Shown here: positions 55,758-64,000 of the stretch, in pieces
How positions within the stretch are numbered: position 1 is the stretch's first letter
Layout: the number at the start of each line of letters is the position of its first letter
Assembly (NCBI GenBank): GCA_015061945.1
Contig: SUVP01000001.1
Span: forward strand, 434,001 to 498,000
From: Opitutales bacterium
GTDB lineage: Bacteria > Verrucomicrobiota > Verrucomicrobiia > Opitutales > Intestinicryptomonadaceae
Reading direction: 5' to 3'
DNA length: 64,000 nt
Position numbers and translations under genes: made by a program
The notes under the pieces: generated by a model
The model's input: only the letters and a program-made list of their open reading frames with translations
Told to the model about the DNA's origin: nothing
Database searches by the model: none

Positions 55758-56543
55758 TTAGTCGAGAAAAGCAGTTAGTGGGCTTGTCGGCGACGCAAAC
55801 ACACCTTTAACAGACGAGCCAACGAGATACGCTGTACGCCCTGCGTCGACGGCGTTTGCAAATGCTTTCGCCATTGCGATTGGGTCTGACGCAACTGCAA
55901 CTGCCGTGTTAACCATAACTGCCGATGCCCCGATTTCCATTGATTCTGCCGCATGCGACGGCATTCCAAGACCTGCATCGACAACAACAGGAACGTCGCA
56001 TTGTTCGACAATAATTTCGATTTGTCCACGAGTTTCAACACCTCTATTTGTGCCGATTGGAGCTCCCAACGGCATCACTGCAACTGCTCCAGCGTCTTGC
56101 AAATGCAAAGCAAGAACTGGGTCTGCGTTGATATAAGGCATAACCTTGAAACCTTCTTTTGCCAAAATTTGCGTAGCTTTCAATGTTTCGATTGGGTCAG
56201 GCAAAAGATAATTTGGGTCTGGGTGAATTTCTAATTTCACAAAATCGCCAAAGCCTGCAACTCTGCCCAAACGTGCGATGCGTACAGCTTCTTCGGCATT
56301 CACTGCACCTGAAGTATTCGGTAAAATCAAGTATTTTTCGGGTTCGAGCCACTCTGCTATATCTGCCGATGCGTCTGTACCTCCACCGAGATTTGCACGT
56401 TTCAAAGCAACCGTTGCGACCGATGCACCACTCTGTGCGAGCGTATCTTTCATCGACTGCAACGACGAAAATTTGCCAGTTCCCAAGAATAAGCGAGAAG
56501 AAAATTCTCTTCCGCCGATAATCAATTTGTCATTTTCTTGCAT
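55758..56543 (-). CDS. thiG: Thiazole synthase
   Basis: Builds the thiazole phosphate of thiamine with ThiS-thiocarboxylate. Conserved segments include IIGGREFSSRLFLGTGKF, the Schiff-base Lys in GDFVKLEIHPDPNYLLPD, and PVVVDAGLGMPSHA. I chose the ATG at 56543 (MQENDK); a TTG two codons upstream is possible. Length 261 aa. thiS, thiF and thiE are not in the window. A terminator-like hairpin lies just upstream. Confidence 0.95.
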   Translation of the reverse strand: MQENDKLIIGGREFSSRLFLGTGKFSSLQSMKDTLAQSGASVATVALKRANLGGGTDASADIAEWLEPEKYLILPNTSGAVNAEEAVRIARLGRVAGFGDFVKLEIHPDPNYLLPDPIETLKATQILAKEGFKVMPYINADPVLALHLQDAGAVAVMPLGAPIGTNRGVETRGQIEIIVEQCDVPVVVDAGLGMPSHAAESMEIGASAVMVNTAVAVASDPIAMAKAFANAVDAGRTAYLVGSSVKGVFASPTSPLTAFLD

Positions 56544-56556
56544 ATTCAAATAAAAG

Positions 56557-56579
56557 GGCGATTCCGTCTTGAAACCGCC
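56557..56579 (-). terminator. Weak terminator-like hairpin before thiG
   Basis: On the minus strand GGCGGTTTC pairs with GGAATCGCC (two wobbles) around AAGAC, followed by CTTTTATTT. Its base is 13 nt upstream of the thiG start codon, between the Cdd1 gene and thiG. It may be a leaky terminator or attenuator; it is not a TPP riboswitch. Confidence 0.4.
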
Positions 56580-56594
56580 AAGATTAAATTTTTG

Positions 56595-56840
56595 TTATTC
56601 GTTTTCGGCAAACTCGACAGCGTTGGAAATATATCTTAAAATATCGTCCGACGCCATTTTGTTTATCTTTTTATAATCTGCAAATAATACATTTGGGTCG
56701 CGTCCACGAAGTTCGTAAATTTCGGAGAATTTGAGGTCGAGCAAAGCACGTGCCGCACGGACATTCATACGTGGAATACGCATAAATGGGCTATTGAGTG
56801 CACCGTAATCGACCTTCTTTTTTTCCGATGTTTTACGCAT
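56595..56840 (-). CDS. Cdd1-like helix-hairpin-helix protein
   Basis: 81 aa with MNVRAARALLDLKFSEIYELRGRDP, the core of the small pathogenicity locus (Cdd1) helix-hairpin-helix family, often of unknown function and probably nucleic-acid binding. Basic N-terminus (RKTSEKKK). Start overlaps the TPR gene stop by one base (TAATG), so translation is probably coupled. Confidence 0.78.
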   Translation of the reverse strand: MRKTSEKKKVDYGALNSPFMRIPRMNVRAARALLDLKFSEIYELRGRDPNVLFADYKKINKMASDDILRYISNAVEFAENE

Positions 56841-58018
56841 TATTTTGATTGCTCCTTTATGCGTTTTGCGACTTCACTTGCACGTTTATCTGAAGAATAT
56901 TTTTTAATTCCGTCTTCGAGAAGTTTGCGTACTGCTTCGTCTTTATAAAGAAGTTCGCTATTCTTTCCTAACGACGCAAAATAGAACATATCAGCACAAT
57001 CATCTTGAGCTACTGCGTACTGAACAATACCTGCACGCACTTGCGGATTTGGTGTCATATCTTTTGCTAAATCTTTAAACATTTTCCAAACCGAACGATT
57101 GCGAGAAAGCAAGAACAATTCTATACCGTCCATTGCAGCATCTTTATCGCCAGCCTTGTATGCTTTCATAATGTAATCAGCCGAGCCAAAGACATCGCCA
57201 GTTCTGAACGCTACAACACTCATTCCACGAAGAGCCAATGGATTATCGGGTTGTTCTTCGAGAATCTTTTTGTACGATTGCATCGCCAACGGCCAAGCCT
57301 CTACCAATGCAGCCGAGCGTGCTGGAATCAACATTGCGGTGGTATTCCAAATTTTTCTTGTAGCAACGTATATGCGAAGTATTGTCGACATTCCGTCGGG
57401 CGTTGCCGATTCGAGAACCTTGCGAGCGTCAATTGTTCCGAGAACTTCACGAGCCAATTTTTCGTCGAACGATTTTTTGTCGCGTCCAGCATAAATCAGC
57501 ACGACATTGAGTGCTTCAAGATTTGTCTTTGCGAGCTTTTTTAACGTTGGCAAATACGGAGTAATTTCGTCCAACTTGTTCGACATAATGTATGCACTTG
57601 AAATAAATACTACCGATTTTTCGTCGCCCAAAGAAATCGCCTTTTTATAATATTCGATACCCTTGTCTATTTCTTTTGAGAGAAGAGAAATTGTCCCGAG
57701 TGTTCTTATCGCACGGAGGTTATTTGGCTTTGCTGAAAGGAACGCTTCAAAAGTTTCTTTTGCTTTTTTCATATCGCCAAAGCTCAAATAGCAAACTGCC
57801 ACTGGCAAAAGTTGACTATTTTTATAAGTTGCCTTGTTGAGTTCATAATCTCGCAAAAGACCTGCGTTTGCCGCTTTGTCGGCGAACACTTGTGGTGGTT
57901 CAAAAAGATCAGTTTTTTCAAACAACTCTTTTTTCTTGAGAAGTTCTGGTGTCGATTGCTGTCCAAACGCGACAACCGCAAATGTAGATGCTAATAATAC
58001 TGTGAGGATTTTTTTCAT
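56840..58018 (-). CDS. Exported TPR-repeat protein
   Basis: 392 aa with signal peptide MKKILTVLLASTFAVVAFG. Tetratricopeptide units are clear in the first half (YLSFGDMKKAKETFEAFLSAKPNNLRAIRTLGTI and the next unit IDKGIEYYKKAISLGDEK, given here in parts) and recur near 245-285. Periplasmic scaffold or assembly factor is likely. Overlaps coaX stop by four bases (ATGA) and the next gene by one. Confidence 0.78.
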   Translation of the reverse strand: MKKILTVLLASTFAVVAFGQQSTPELLKKKELFEKTDLFEPPQVFADKAANAGLLRDYELNKATYKNSQLLPVAVCYLSFGDMKKAKETFEAFLSAKPNNLRAIRTLGTISLLSKEIDKGIEYYKKAISLGDEKSVVFISSAYIMSNKLDEITPYLPTLKKLAKTNLEALNVVLIYAGRDKKSFDEKLAREVLGTIDARKVLESATPDGMSTILRIYVATRKIWNTTAMLIPARSAALVEAWPLAMQSYKKILEEQPDNPLALRGMSVVAFRTGDVFGSADYIMKAYKAGDKDAAMDGIELFLLSRNRSVWKMFKDLAKDMTPNPQVRAGIVQYAVAQDDCADMFYFASLGKNSELLYKDEAVRKLLEDGIKKYSSDKRASEVAKRIKEQSK

Positions 58019-58782
58019 AATACGCCTTTATTTATTAAAAGTGCTCGAGCCAAACCTATGTTTGCAAGATTGGATTCTATTTTTCTATCTGCAAGCCATT
58101 TTTTAGGAAGAAGTGCAATACTCCCACCTGTAAATATCGTTTTCTGAGTTGCCGATTCTCCCTTGAAATAGTCGTGCTCAATGTCTGCAATTATACCATC
58201 GGCAAGTTTACAAAAACCTTTCACACACCCGACGTGCATCGCCGATACAGTATCTTTGCCAACGCTCATATCGTAATCGGCATCGGCTGGATTTATTTTT
58301 GGCAACTGTGCGGCACGCTCGTTTAAATAGTCGGTAAATGCGTGCATTCCAGGGGCAATAGCACCACCGCAATACGCACCATTTTCGTCGACTAAATCGA
58401 TAGTAACAGCAGTTCCCATATCGACAACAATGTATGGTGGCTTAAAAAATAATCCAGCTCCAACAGCATCGGCAATTCTATCTTGCCCCACTTGCGAAGG
58501 ATTTTTTACATCGAGTGCGATAGGTGAATTCTCGCAAGTCAACTGCATATTGTCGAACTCTGCGAGCTTTGGGATGAGTGCGTCGGAATACTTGGGGACA
58601 ACCGAGCACCACGAAATTGCATCGGCACCACTTTTTCGGAACAAGTCGGCTTTCTCAAATATTTCCGAAAACTCGCAACTCATATAGTCTTGCGATGACA
58701 CTACACAAAAAGAGTCCGCTTGTGCATCAATCAACGCACAATGAGTTCTGGTATTACCAATATCTATGCAAAATATCTTCAA
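58015..58782 (-). CDS. coaX: Type III pantothenate kinase
   Basis: Phosphorylates pantothenate in CoA synthesis. The ATPase-fold start KIFCIDIGNTRTH (Asp, Gly-Asn-Thr), VGQDRIADAVGA and VVDMGTAVTIDLV are signatures of CoaX. I choose TTG at 58782 because the frame upstream of it (ATG 58842) runs through a strong hairpin and T-run at 58812-58865 that would otherwise be inside the CDS; with TTG the length is 255 aa, usual for CoaX. An ATG start at 58842 is the alternative. Confidence 0.9.
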   Translation of the reverse strand: MKIFCIDIGNTRTHCALIDAQADSFCVVSSQDYMSCEFSEIFEKADLFRKSGADAISWCSVVPKYSDALIPKLAEFDNMQLTCENSPIALDVKNPSQVGQDRIADAVGAGLFFKPPYIVVDMGTAVTIDLVDENGAYCGGAIAPGMHAFTDYLNERAAQLPKINPADADYDMSVGKDTVSAMHVGCVKGFCKLADGIIADIEHDYFKGESATQKTIFTGGSIALLPKKWLADRKIESNLANIGLARALLINKGVL

Positions 58783-58811
58783 GGTTTTTATTTTTTCAGT
58801 AGATAGAAAAA

Positions 58812-58865
58812 AAACGCTCTGTCGCACTCGCACATCAAGCAATATGTGCCGAACCGACTGAGCGT
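58812..58865 (-). terminator. Long hairpin with T-run upstream of coaX
   Basis: Outer stem AACGCTC/GAGCGTT (58812-58818, 58859-58865), a second stem GTCG/CGAC, and an inner stem GCACAT/ATGTGC (58830-58835, 58844-58849) around an 8-base loop. On the minus strand the base is followed by a T-run (58805-58812). It likely terminates the small lipoprotein transcript or works as a leader element of coaX. Confidence 0.6.
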
Positions 58866-58934
58866 TGAAAAATAATTTTGCAATTTACGTTTAAGCAGTC
58901 GGGGTAGACAAGCTCAACGCAATGTGCATAAATT

Positions 58935-59186
58935 TTAGTAGTCTTCGATAGAAACCAAGCCCCAAAGGAACTGTGTTCTGTCTCCCGAAGGCAATTCCAT
59001 ACCGCAAATTTCATCAGTGCGGACAGTCATAGAAATGGGAGATGATGGAGCAAAGCAAGCTGGCTCATATGTGTACAAACCAAAGAACGTTGTCTTTTGG
59101 TGTGCTACATCGTCAGCGGTACAACCCGAAAGGACAGCTGCACTAATTGCGATCAAAGATAGAAAAACTAATTTACGAAGTTTCAT
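58935..59186 (-). CDS. Small lipoprotein, 83 aa
   Basis: Start at the ATG at 59186 gives MKLRKLVFLSLIAISAAVLSGC, with lipobox LSGC (lipid Cys at residue 22). The mature 60 residues contain TFFGLYTYEP and RTQFLWGLVSIEDY, no recognised family. Longer upstream codons are rejected as they spoil the signal peptide. A hairpin and T-run lie downstream. Confidence 0.72.
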   Translation of the reverse strand: MKLRKLVFLSLIAISAAVLSGCTADDVAHQKTTFFGLYTYEPACFAPSSPISMTVRTDEICGMELPSGDRTQFLWGLVSIEDY

Positions 59187-59333
59187 AAGAATCCACTTTA
59201 TGAAACATAAAATTAAATGCAACTCATTTTTTTATTTTTTTTTAGAAACTTTTAAATAGCGGTTGCATTTAATGTAAATATACTGTTATTATATTACTCA
59301 ACAAACGAAAATTTTTTTCGTGCGGGAGGATAA

Positions 59334-59345
59334 ATCTAATTAGAT
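59334..59345. promoter_or_regulatory. 12-bp perfect palindrome before the secretin gene
   Basis: ATCTAATTAGAT lies between an SD-like GGGAGGA (59324-59330) and the ATG at 59353, seven bases before the start. TTGCAT (59263-59268), an 18-base spacer and TATTAT (59287-59292) form a promoter candidate upstream, so the palindrome is downstream of it and could be an operator. Confidence 0.3.
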
Positions 59346-59352
59346 AAAAAAT

Positions 59353-61566
59353 ATGTCAGCGTTTAAAATCAAACAAACTCTATCGATAATTTGTGCTACT
59401 ATCGTATCGGCATCAACTCTCTTGGGGAACGAAGAAGCCCTTTTGAATCAGTTGAGCCAAGCACCATCAGATAAAATCGTAGAACCTAAAACAGACGATT
59501 CAATGCAAGGACCATTCTTCCTTGTAGACGAAACTCCACTGAATACGGTTCGCATACTCGAAGAACTCACAGGCAAGGTTGCAATTATTGCACCTAACTT
59601 GCCAAACGTAAAAATAAATTTTGAGACAACTGGTAAACTCAAGAGAAGCGAAGCAATCAACGCATTTAAATCTTTGCTCACAACAAACGGAGTAATGATT
59701 ACCCCAATTGGCGACAAGTTCTTTAGAGCAACATTGATGACTGGTGCAGGCAAACAAACTCCAGAGTTTATCGTAGGTTCGGCACTCGATATGAAGCCAA
59801 GCCAGTCGATATTCACAAAACTTTACGAGTTAAAATATGCACAGCTTGAAACACTGATGCCAATCTTCCCAAAAATTCTCGCTCCCGACGCAAACGCAAC
59901 AATCGCATACTTTAATTCTAAAAACGCTTTTATGATTTCCGACACGTTGCTAAACCATCAACGTTTGGAAACAATCCTTAAGAAAATAGATACTCCTGCA
60001 ACTATCAACGAAGACATCGGTGTTATTATGCTCAAGAATATGGCTGCCGAAGACCTTAAGCGTCGCCTGCAATCATTCAAGAGCGAAATTATGCGAAAGC
60101 ACTTTGAACGCACAACAATCGAAGCCGACGAACGCACAAACCAAGTTGTAATTGCGACAACAAAAGGCAATCTGCAAAACATAAAAAATATTATCGAAAA
60201 ACTCGATATTGACGCAGAGCCACTAACACGTTCAGAAGTATATTATATAAGACATGGCGAAGCAAAAGATATCGAAAGCGTTTTGAACAGCATCGTTAAA
60301 GGTCAACGCACGGCGGCAAAGAATGCACAAAAGTCGCGTACGGCTGCAGCAAACGCACAAAACGCTCGCAATAGAGCAATCAACGCTCGCACAAAAACGA
60401 CATCGCTACCGACAAATATTTCAGCCGATTCAACTGGTGCATCACTTCAATTTTCCGAATACATCACAATCGTATCAGACGAACGAAGCAACTCGATTGT
60501 CGCATACGGTATGCCGAGCGACCTCAAACAAATTGGCGATATTATCAGCAAGATTGACGTCGTACTCGCACAAGTAAAAATCGATGTTATCATTACCGAA
60601 GTAACACTTACCGACAACCAAACATCTGGGTTGTCGAGCTTGGGCTTATCATACTCACAACTGGCAAAAGACGGCAAACGTGGCTGGACTGGCAATACGT
60701 CGATGACACCAATGCAAGGCGTGGACGCATCGCCCTTCACTTTCTCAATTGATGAGTACGGCTTCACAAGTGTATTTGGTGTAGCACAACAAAATCAAAA
60801 TGTAAAAATTCTTTCAGCACCAAGTATTGTTACAACTCACAATAAAGAAGCGACAGTCAACGTATCTGAAACACAAGCACTCATCACAGAAACAACTTCG
60901 TACGAAACATCAGCATACCCGCAAACAAAGAGTACTATCGATTGGAAAGATATTGGTATTATCTTAAAAGTTACTCCGCTCATTGGCGAAAATGGTGTAG
61001 TACAAATGAAAATTACGCAAACGGTTGAATCGGTTGTACGCACACAATTGATTAACGATGTCAGCCAACCTATCATTGGTAAACGCGAAGCCGAAAGTTT
61101 TGTGAGTGCCGCAAACGGAGAAACAATTATCTTGGCTGGTTTGCAACAAACAAAATCAAACAAGACAGATGGCGAAGTTTTCGCACTCGCTGACATTCCA
61201 TTGATTGGCAATCTATTCAAGCCAAATCAAGAAAAAGTTGAACGCACCGAACTTATTATCTTCATTCGTCCAACTATTGTAAAAAGCGAAACAGCTGCAA
61301 CCCTCATCGCAAAAGAAGGTATAGAAAAATCGCAAGTCTCAAAACAAGTAAAACAATATTTTAAGACTGGTAAATTCCACGACCAAGATAACGATACAAT
61401 GGGAAAACATAAGTATTCTTCGCTCGAAAAAACTCTTCTCCACCCCGAAGATGACGAAGAAAAAGTAGAAGAAAAAGATGAAACTTCTGACGCAAAAAAA
61501 GAAGAAGTAAAATCAGATAATCAGTCTGAAACAAAAACACAAAAAAACGCACAACTCGTGGAATAA
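59353..61566 (+). CDS. gspD: Type II secretion secretin, GspD-like
   Basis: Outer-membrane secretin, 737 aa. Signal-like N-terminus (MSAFKIKQTLSIICATIVSAS). N-domains with KINFETTG and repeated VYYIRHG-type units (LKRRLQSFKSEI, IDADERTNQVVIATTKGNLQNI in parts) precede the secretin domain containing VKILSAPSIVTTHNKEATVNV, GIILKVTPLI and ADIPLIGNLFKPNQ. A Glu/Lys-rich tail (about 690-737) follows. The GGGAGGA at 59324-59330 sits 22 bases before the ATG, further than usual. First gene of a secretion operon. Confidence 0.88.
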   Translation: MSAFKIKQTLSIICATIVSASTLLGNEEALLNQLSQAPSDKIVEPKTDDSMQGPFFLVDETPLNTVRILEELTGKVAIIAPNLPNVKINFETTGKLKRSEAINAFKSLLTTNGVMITPIGDKFFRATLMTGAGKQTPEFIVGSALDMKPSQSIFTKLYELKYAQLETLMPIFPKILAPDANATIAYFNSKNAFMISDTLLNHQRLETILKKIDTPATINEDIGVIMLKNMAAEDLKRRLQSFKSEIMRKHFERTTIEADERTNQVVIATTKGNLQNIKNIIEKLDIDAEPLTRSEVYYIRHGEAKDIESVLNSIVKGQRTAAKNAQKSRTAAANAQNARNRAINARTKTTSLPTNISADSTGASLQFSEYITIVSDERSNSIVAYGMPSDLKQIGDIISKIDVVLAQVKIDVIITEVTLTDNQTSGLSSLGLSYSQLAKDGKRGWTGNTSMTPMQGVDASPFTFSIDEYGFTSVFGVAQQNQNVKILSAPSIVTTHNKEATVNVSETQALITETTSYETSAYPQTKSTIDWKDIGIILKVTPLIGENGVVQMKITQTVESVVRTQLINDVSQPIIGKREAESFVSAANGETIILAGLQQTKSNKTDGEVFALADIPLIGNLFKPNQEKVERTELIIFIRPTIVKSETAATLIAKEGIEKSQVSKQVKQYFKTGKFHDQDNDTMGKHKYSSLEKTLLHPEDDEEKVEEKDETSDAKKEEVKSDNQSETKTQKNAQLVE

Positions 61567-61578
61567 GGGAATAAGGCT

Positions 61579-62325
61579 ATGAAAAAATATTTCATAATCT
61601 TGGCAATAATCGCAGTGTTCACAAGCCTCCGAGCCGATGACACGCAAACGGAAAGTGCCGAAGCACCTCCTCCAGCTGTGGTCGATAATAACGACACTCA
61701 AACACCTCAACCAGCAGTCGAAAATCAAGATGTTCAACAGAACGCAATTATCGATTCGCAAAATCCTCCTCCGCCTCCTCCACATCAAGTAGAGCAAGAA
61801 CAACCACACGTTGCGACAAGTACAGAAAATGTGGAACAAACTTCGGCAGAAGATACGCAAAGTAATCATACAACAACACCAGCTCAAAGTGAAAACCAAG
61901 AAGAGAATCTGACGCCAGAAGAACTAAAGATAAAATCTCTCTTGCGGAAAAATCCGTTTGCAGAGCCGGGGTCAGTTGTCGAGAACGGCACATTTGGCGA
62001 ATCACAATCCCCTGCAACAGCACCAGACGGATTAGAATTGCGTGGAATCACTTGCATAGACGGCAAATGGAAATTCTATGTTTACGATGCTTCAATGAAA
62101 ATGGGATATCGAATTGGATTGCGTCAACCACAAACAGATTTGTCGCCGTACACAATAGATTTTTACGACGAAGAAACAAATAGCGTAAGTATATCAAATA
62201 GTCTGGGAACATACACGTTGACATTAAAAATTCCCGACGCTCCTAAAGGCAAACCTTTCGGAGCCCCGAGTGCTACACCTAAAAAAGCACCAGCAAAAGT
62301 TAAAGCAACAAGAGCACGCCGATGA
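61579..62325 (+). CDS. GspC/PilP-like secretion accessory protein
   Basis: 248 aa. Signal or anchor MKKYFIILAIIAVFTSL, a Pro/Glu/Gln-rich linker (about 20-110), then RKNPFAEPGSVVE and LELRGITCIDGKWKFYVYD, which resembles the homology-region domain of GspC or PilP-type proteins that link inner membrane components to the secretin. C-terminal Lys/Pro/Arg tail. Lies between gspD and gspE; its stop overlaps the gspE start by four bases. Confidence 0.68.
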   Translation: MKKYFIILAIIAVFTSLRADDTQTESAEAPPPAVVDNNDTQTPQPAVENQDVQQNAIIDSQNPPPPPPHQVEQEQPHVATSTENVEQTSAEDTQSNHTTTPAQSENQEENLTPEELKIKSLLRKNPFAEPGSVVENGTFGESQSPATAPDGLELRGITCIDGKWKFYVYDASMKMGYRIGLRQPQTDLSPYTIDFYDEETNSVSISNSLGTYTLTLKIPDAPKGKPFGAPSATPKKAPAKVKATRARR

Positions 62326-64000
62326 ACAACACCGACAAAATTTTCAAAAAAATCGCAAAGGAATTTGCCGACGTTCTCTCGCCAAACGATATTGACGAAC
62401 TCGCAAAACTTTCTCCTTCGCGTCGAGCTTCATTCATTCTCGAAAAGAGTCCACTCACAGAAAGTGAAATTGCAAAACGTTTTGCAGACATCGCTGGGGT
62501 TAAGACAACGCAAACAATTACAATCGCAGAAAATCCACAAGAAGTTTTGCCGATTAGAATTATCAACGAGTACGAGTGTTTGCCTTGTGCAGACGGTTCG
62601 GTAGCAATCGCATATCCGTCGAGCGAAGATATGACAAATTGGATAACTGCAATAACAGGCAAAAAGCCAAACTGGGTTATTGCACCATCTAATTCGCTCG
62701 AAAAACGTATTGCCGATACTTTTGGTGTCGGGGCAGAAAGTTTAGAAGGCAAAGATGCCGACGAATTTTCAGATATAGATGATGGCGATGCCGAAGAAAA
62801 CGAAAACGCCGCAATCATCAAATTTGTGAATGAGTTGATTGTTCGTGCAAAGACGGATCGTGCGACAGACATTCATATCGAGCCACAGAAAAATGCACTC
62901 AACATCAGATTTAGAATCGACGGGAACCTTGTTCCGCTAAAGCTTCCTGAGAATGTGGCACGTTTGAAAGATGCGATTATTTCGCGTATCAAAATTATGT
63001 CGCGTTTGAACATTTCTGAAAAGCGACGCCCACAAGACGGACGTATCGCATTTTCGACAAAAGGCGAAGAACTCGACATTCGTGTGTCGAGTTTGCCGAC
63101 ACTCTACGGCGAAAGTATATCACTGCGTTTGCTCACACAAAAATCGCAACCAGTAACAATACAAGATTTAGGGTTCACACCTGAAGACATCGCAAGAATC
63201 TCGCAACCACTCGCACGTCCACACGGAATTATTTTGGTAACAGGTCCGACAGGTTCGGGTAAATCGACAACCTTAACGGCGTTCATCCGTCGTTTGCGTT
63301 CGCCCGAAATTAGAATCATCACCGTTGAAGACCCTGTTGAATACGAAGTCGAAGGTGTAAATCAAACACAAGTTCATCCAGAAATCGGGCTGACATTCTC
63401 GTCTGTATTGCGTTCTGTTTTGCGTCAAGACCCCGACGTTGTTATGGTCGGGGAAATCCGCGACCGCGAAACTGCCGACATCGCAATTCGTGCATCGCTA
63501 ACAGGACACTTGGTATTGAGTACACTTCACACAAACGATGCAGCTGGTGCATTGACTCGCCTAACGGATATGGAAATTGAGCCATTCCTTTTGGCATCGT
63601 CTGTCGAGATGATTCTCGCACAACGTTTGGTACGCAGACTCTGTCATTGTGCCGAACACGCAAATATAGATTCAAAAATCCTTTTGCAGAATCTCGACGC
63701 ACTCGCAATTCCGAGAGAAGAAGCTCAATTTGCAAACCTTATCAAACAACCAAAAGGTTGCGACAGATGTAAATCTATCGGCTATTTTGGTCGCATAGGT
63801 ATTTTTGAAATTCTCTTGATGAATGATGATATTCACAAGTTGATTGTCGAACGTGCAACCGCACAAGAAATTCGTCGGGTTGCCGAAAAACATGGTATGA
63901 GAACTTTGCAACGCTCGGGCTGGGAACTTGTAAAAAATGGCGAAACTTCGATGGAAGAAATAATGTATTACGCCAATATAACGGAAGATTCAAATGGCTG
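62322..64000 (+). CDS. gspE: Type II secretion ATPase GspE-like, partial at window end
   Basis: At least 559 codons before the window ends. Walker A GPTGSGKST near residues 308-316, EDPVEYEVEGVNQTQVH and VVMVGEIRDRETADIA (Asp and His boxes) mark a GspE/PilB-type secretion ATPase. A zinc-binding Cys set is in LCHCAEH and GCDRCKSIGYFGR. Starts with ATGA overlap on the previous stop. The frame seems about to stop (the last bases read ...AATGGCTG), and that ATG could begin the next gene (gspF); this is beyond the sequence. Confidence 0.92.
   Translation, partial: MNNTDKIFKKIAKEFADVLSPNDIDELAKLSPSRRASFILEKSPLTESEIAKRFADIAGVKTTQTITIAENPQEVLPIRIINEYECLPCADGSVAIAYPSSEDMTNWITAITGKKPNWVIAPSNSLEKRIADTFGVGAESLEGKDADEFSDIDDGDAEENENAAIIKFVNELIVRAKTDRATDIHIEPQKNALNIRFRIDGNLVPLKLPENVARLKDAIISRIKIMSRLNISEKRRPQDGRIAFSTKGEELDIRVSSLPTLYGESISLRLLTQKSQPVTIQDLGFTPEDIARISQPLARPHGIILVTGPTGSGKSTTLTAFIRRLRSPEIRIITVEDPVEYEVEGVNQTQVHPEIGLTFSSVLRSVLRQDPDVVMVGEIRDRETADIAIRASLTGHLVLSTLHTNDAAGALTRLTDMEIEPFLLASSVEMILAQRLVRRLCHCAEHANIDSKILLQNLDALAIPREEAQFANLIKQPKGCDRCKSIGYFGRIGIFEILLMNDDIHKLIVERATAQEIRRVAEKHGMRTLQRSGWELVKNGETSMEEIMYYANITEDSNG

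Noticed and set aside
63994-64000. Start of a gspF gene at ATGGCTG
   Set aside because: Only seven bases remain in the window, so no coding claim can be supported.

Overview
The window looks like chromosomal DNA of an AT-rich, Gram-negative member of the Verrucomicrobiota/Lentisphaerota group, most like the Opitutales. This assignment is inferred. It rests on two surface proteins with the same PEP-CTERM sorting tail (VPEPAEWAMI..., a hydrophobic stretch, then YRRRK), an outer-membrane porin, a type II secretion cluster, many secreted glycoside hydrolases, frequent absence of clear Shine-Dalgarno sites, and Mpl, which indicates meso-DAP peptidoglycan. No insertion sequence, prophage, CRISPR array or rRNA gene is visible.

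Layout: 0.2-3 kb holds a doubtful small ORF and a metX-metW-clpP operon. 3-10 kb holds two secreted clan GH-A hydrolases and an outer-membrane porin. 10-16.5 kb holds an orphan NtrC-type regulator behind an L,D-transpeptidase gene, asd, a PEP-CTERM protein, a guanine deaminase and a GHL10-type hydrolase. 16.5-19.4 kb holds a DUF3863-like lipoprotein, a gene remnant, and trpA behind a leader peptide with tandem Trp codons and a terminator/antiterminator. 19.5-24 kb holds a Na/Pi symporter, tRNA-Met, rplU-rpmA and an ECF sigma/anti-sigma pair with a good candidate autoregulatory promoter.

24.3-30.6 kb is the most unusual region. It is a tight four-gene operon of an FHA-like/zinc-ribbon/GTPase protein, a GAP1-like membrane protein, a 928-residue one-pass helical protein and a GYF_2-like membrane protein. 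It resembles the GTPase-centred conflict or signalling systems proposed from comparative genomics, but its function is unknown.

30.6-43 kb is mostly housekeeping: nadK, two membrane proteins, pdxH, an SDR, tRNA-Leu, a mutL apparently without endonuclease motifs, an SGNH esterase, mpl, and an orphan MCP-like protein. 43-58.8 kb holds a basic-tailed conserved protein, a NYN nuclease, a large PEP-CTERM beta-helix protein, metG-thiC-C_GCAxxG, a secreted helical protein, a DegT aminotransferase, a histone-H1-like Cys-rich protein, and coaX-TPR-Cdd1-thiG-thiH. 59-64 kb begins a type II secretion operon (secretin, GspC/PilP-like protein, GspE) that runs off the end.

Taken together the genes suggest a heterotrophic polysaccharide degrader. 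Secreted hydrolases and PEP-CTERM proteins act at or beyond the outer membrane and the type II system may export them. Methionine, lysine/DAP, tryptophan, thiamine, PLP and CoA functions are scattered in small mixed operons. All family names come from reading motifs by eye; no database search was run.
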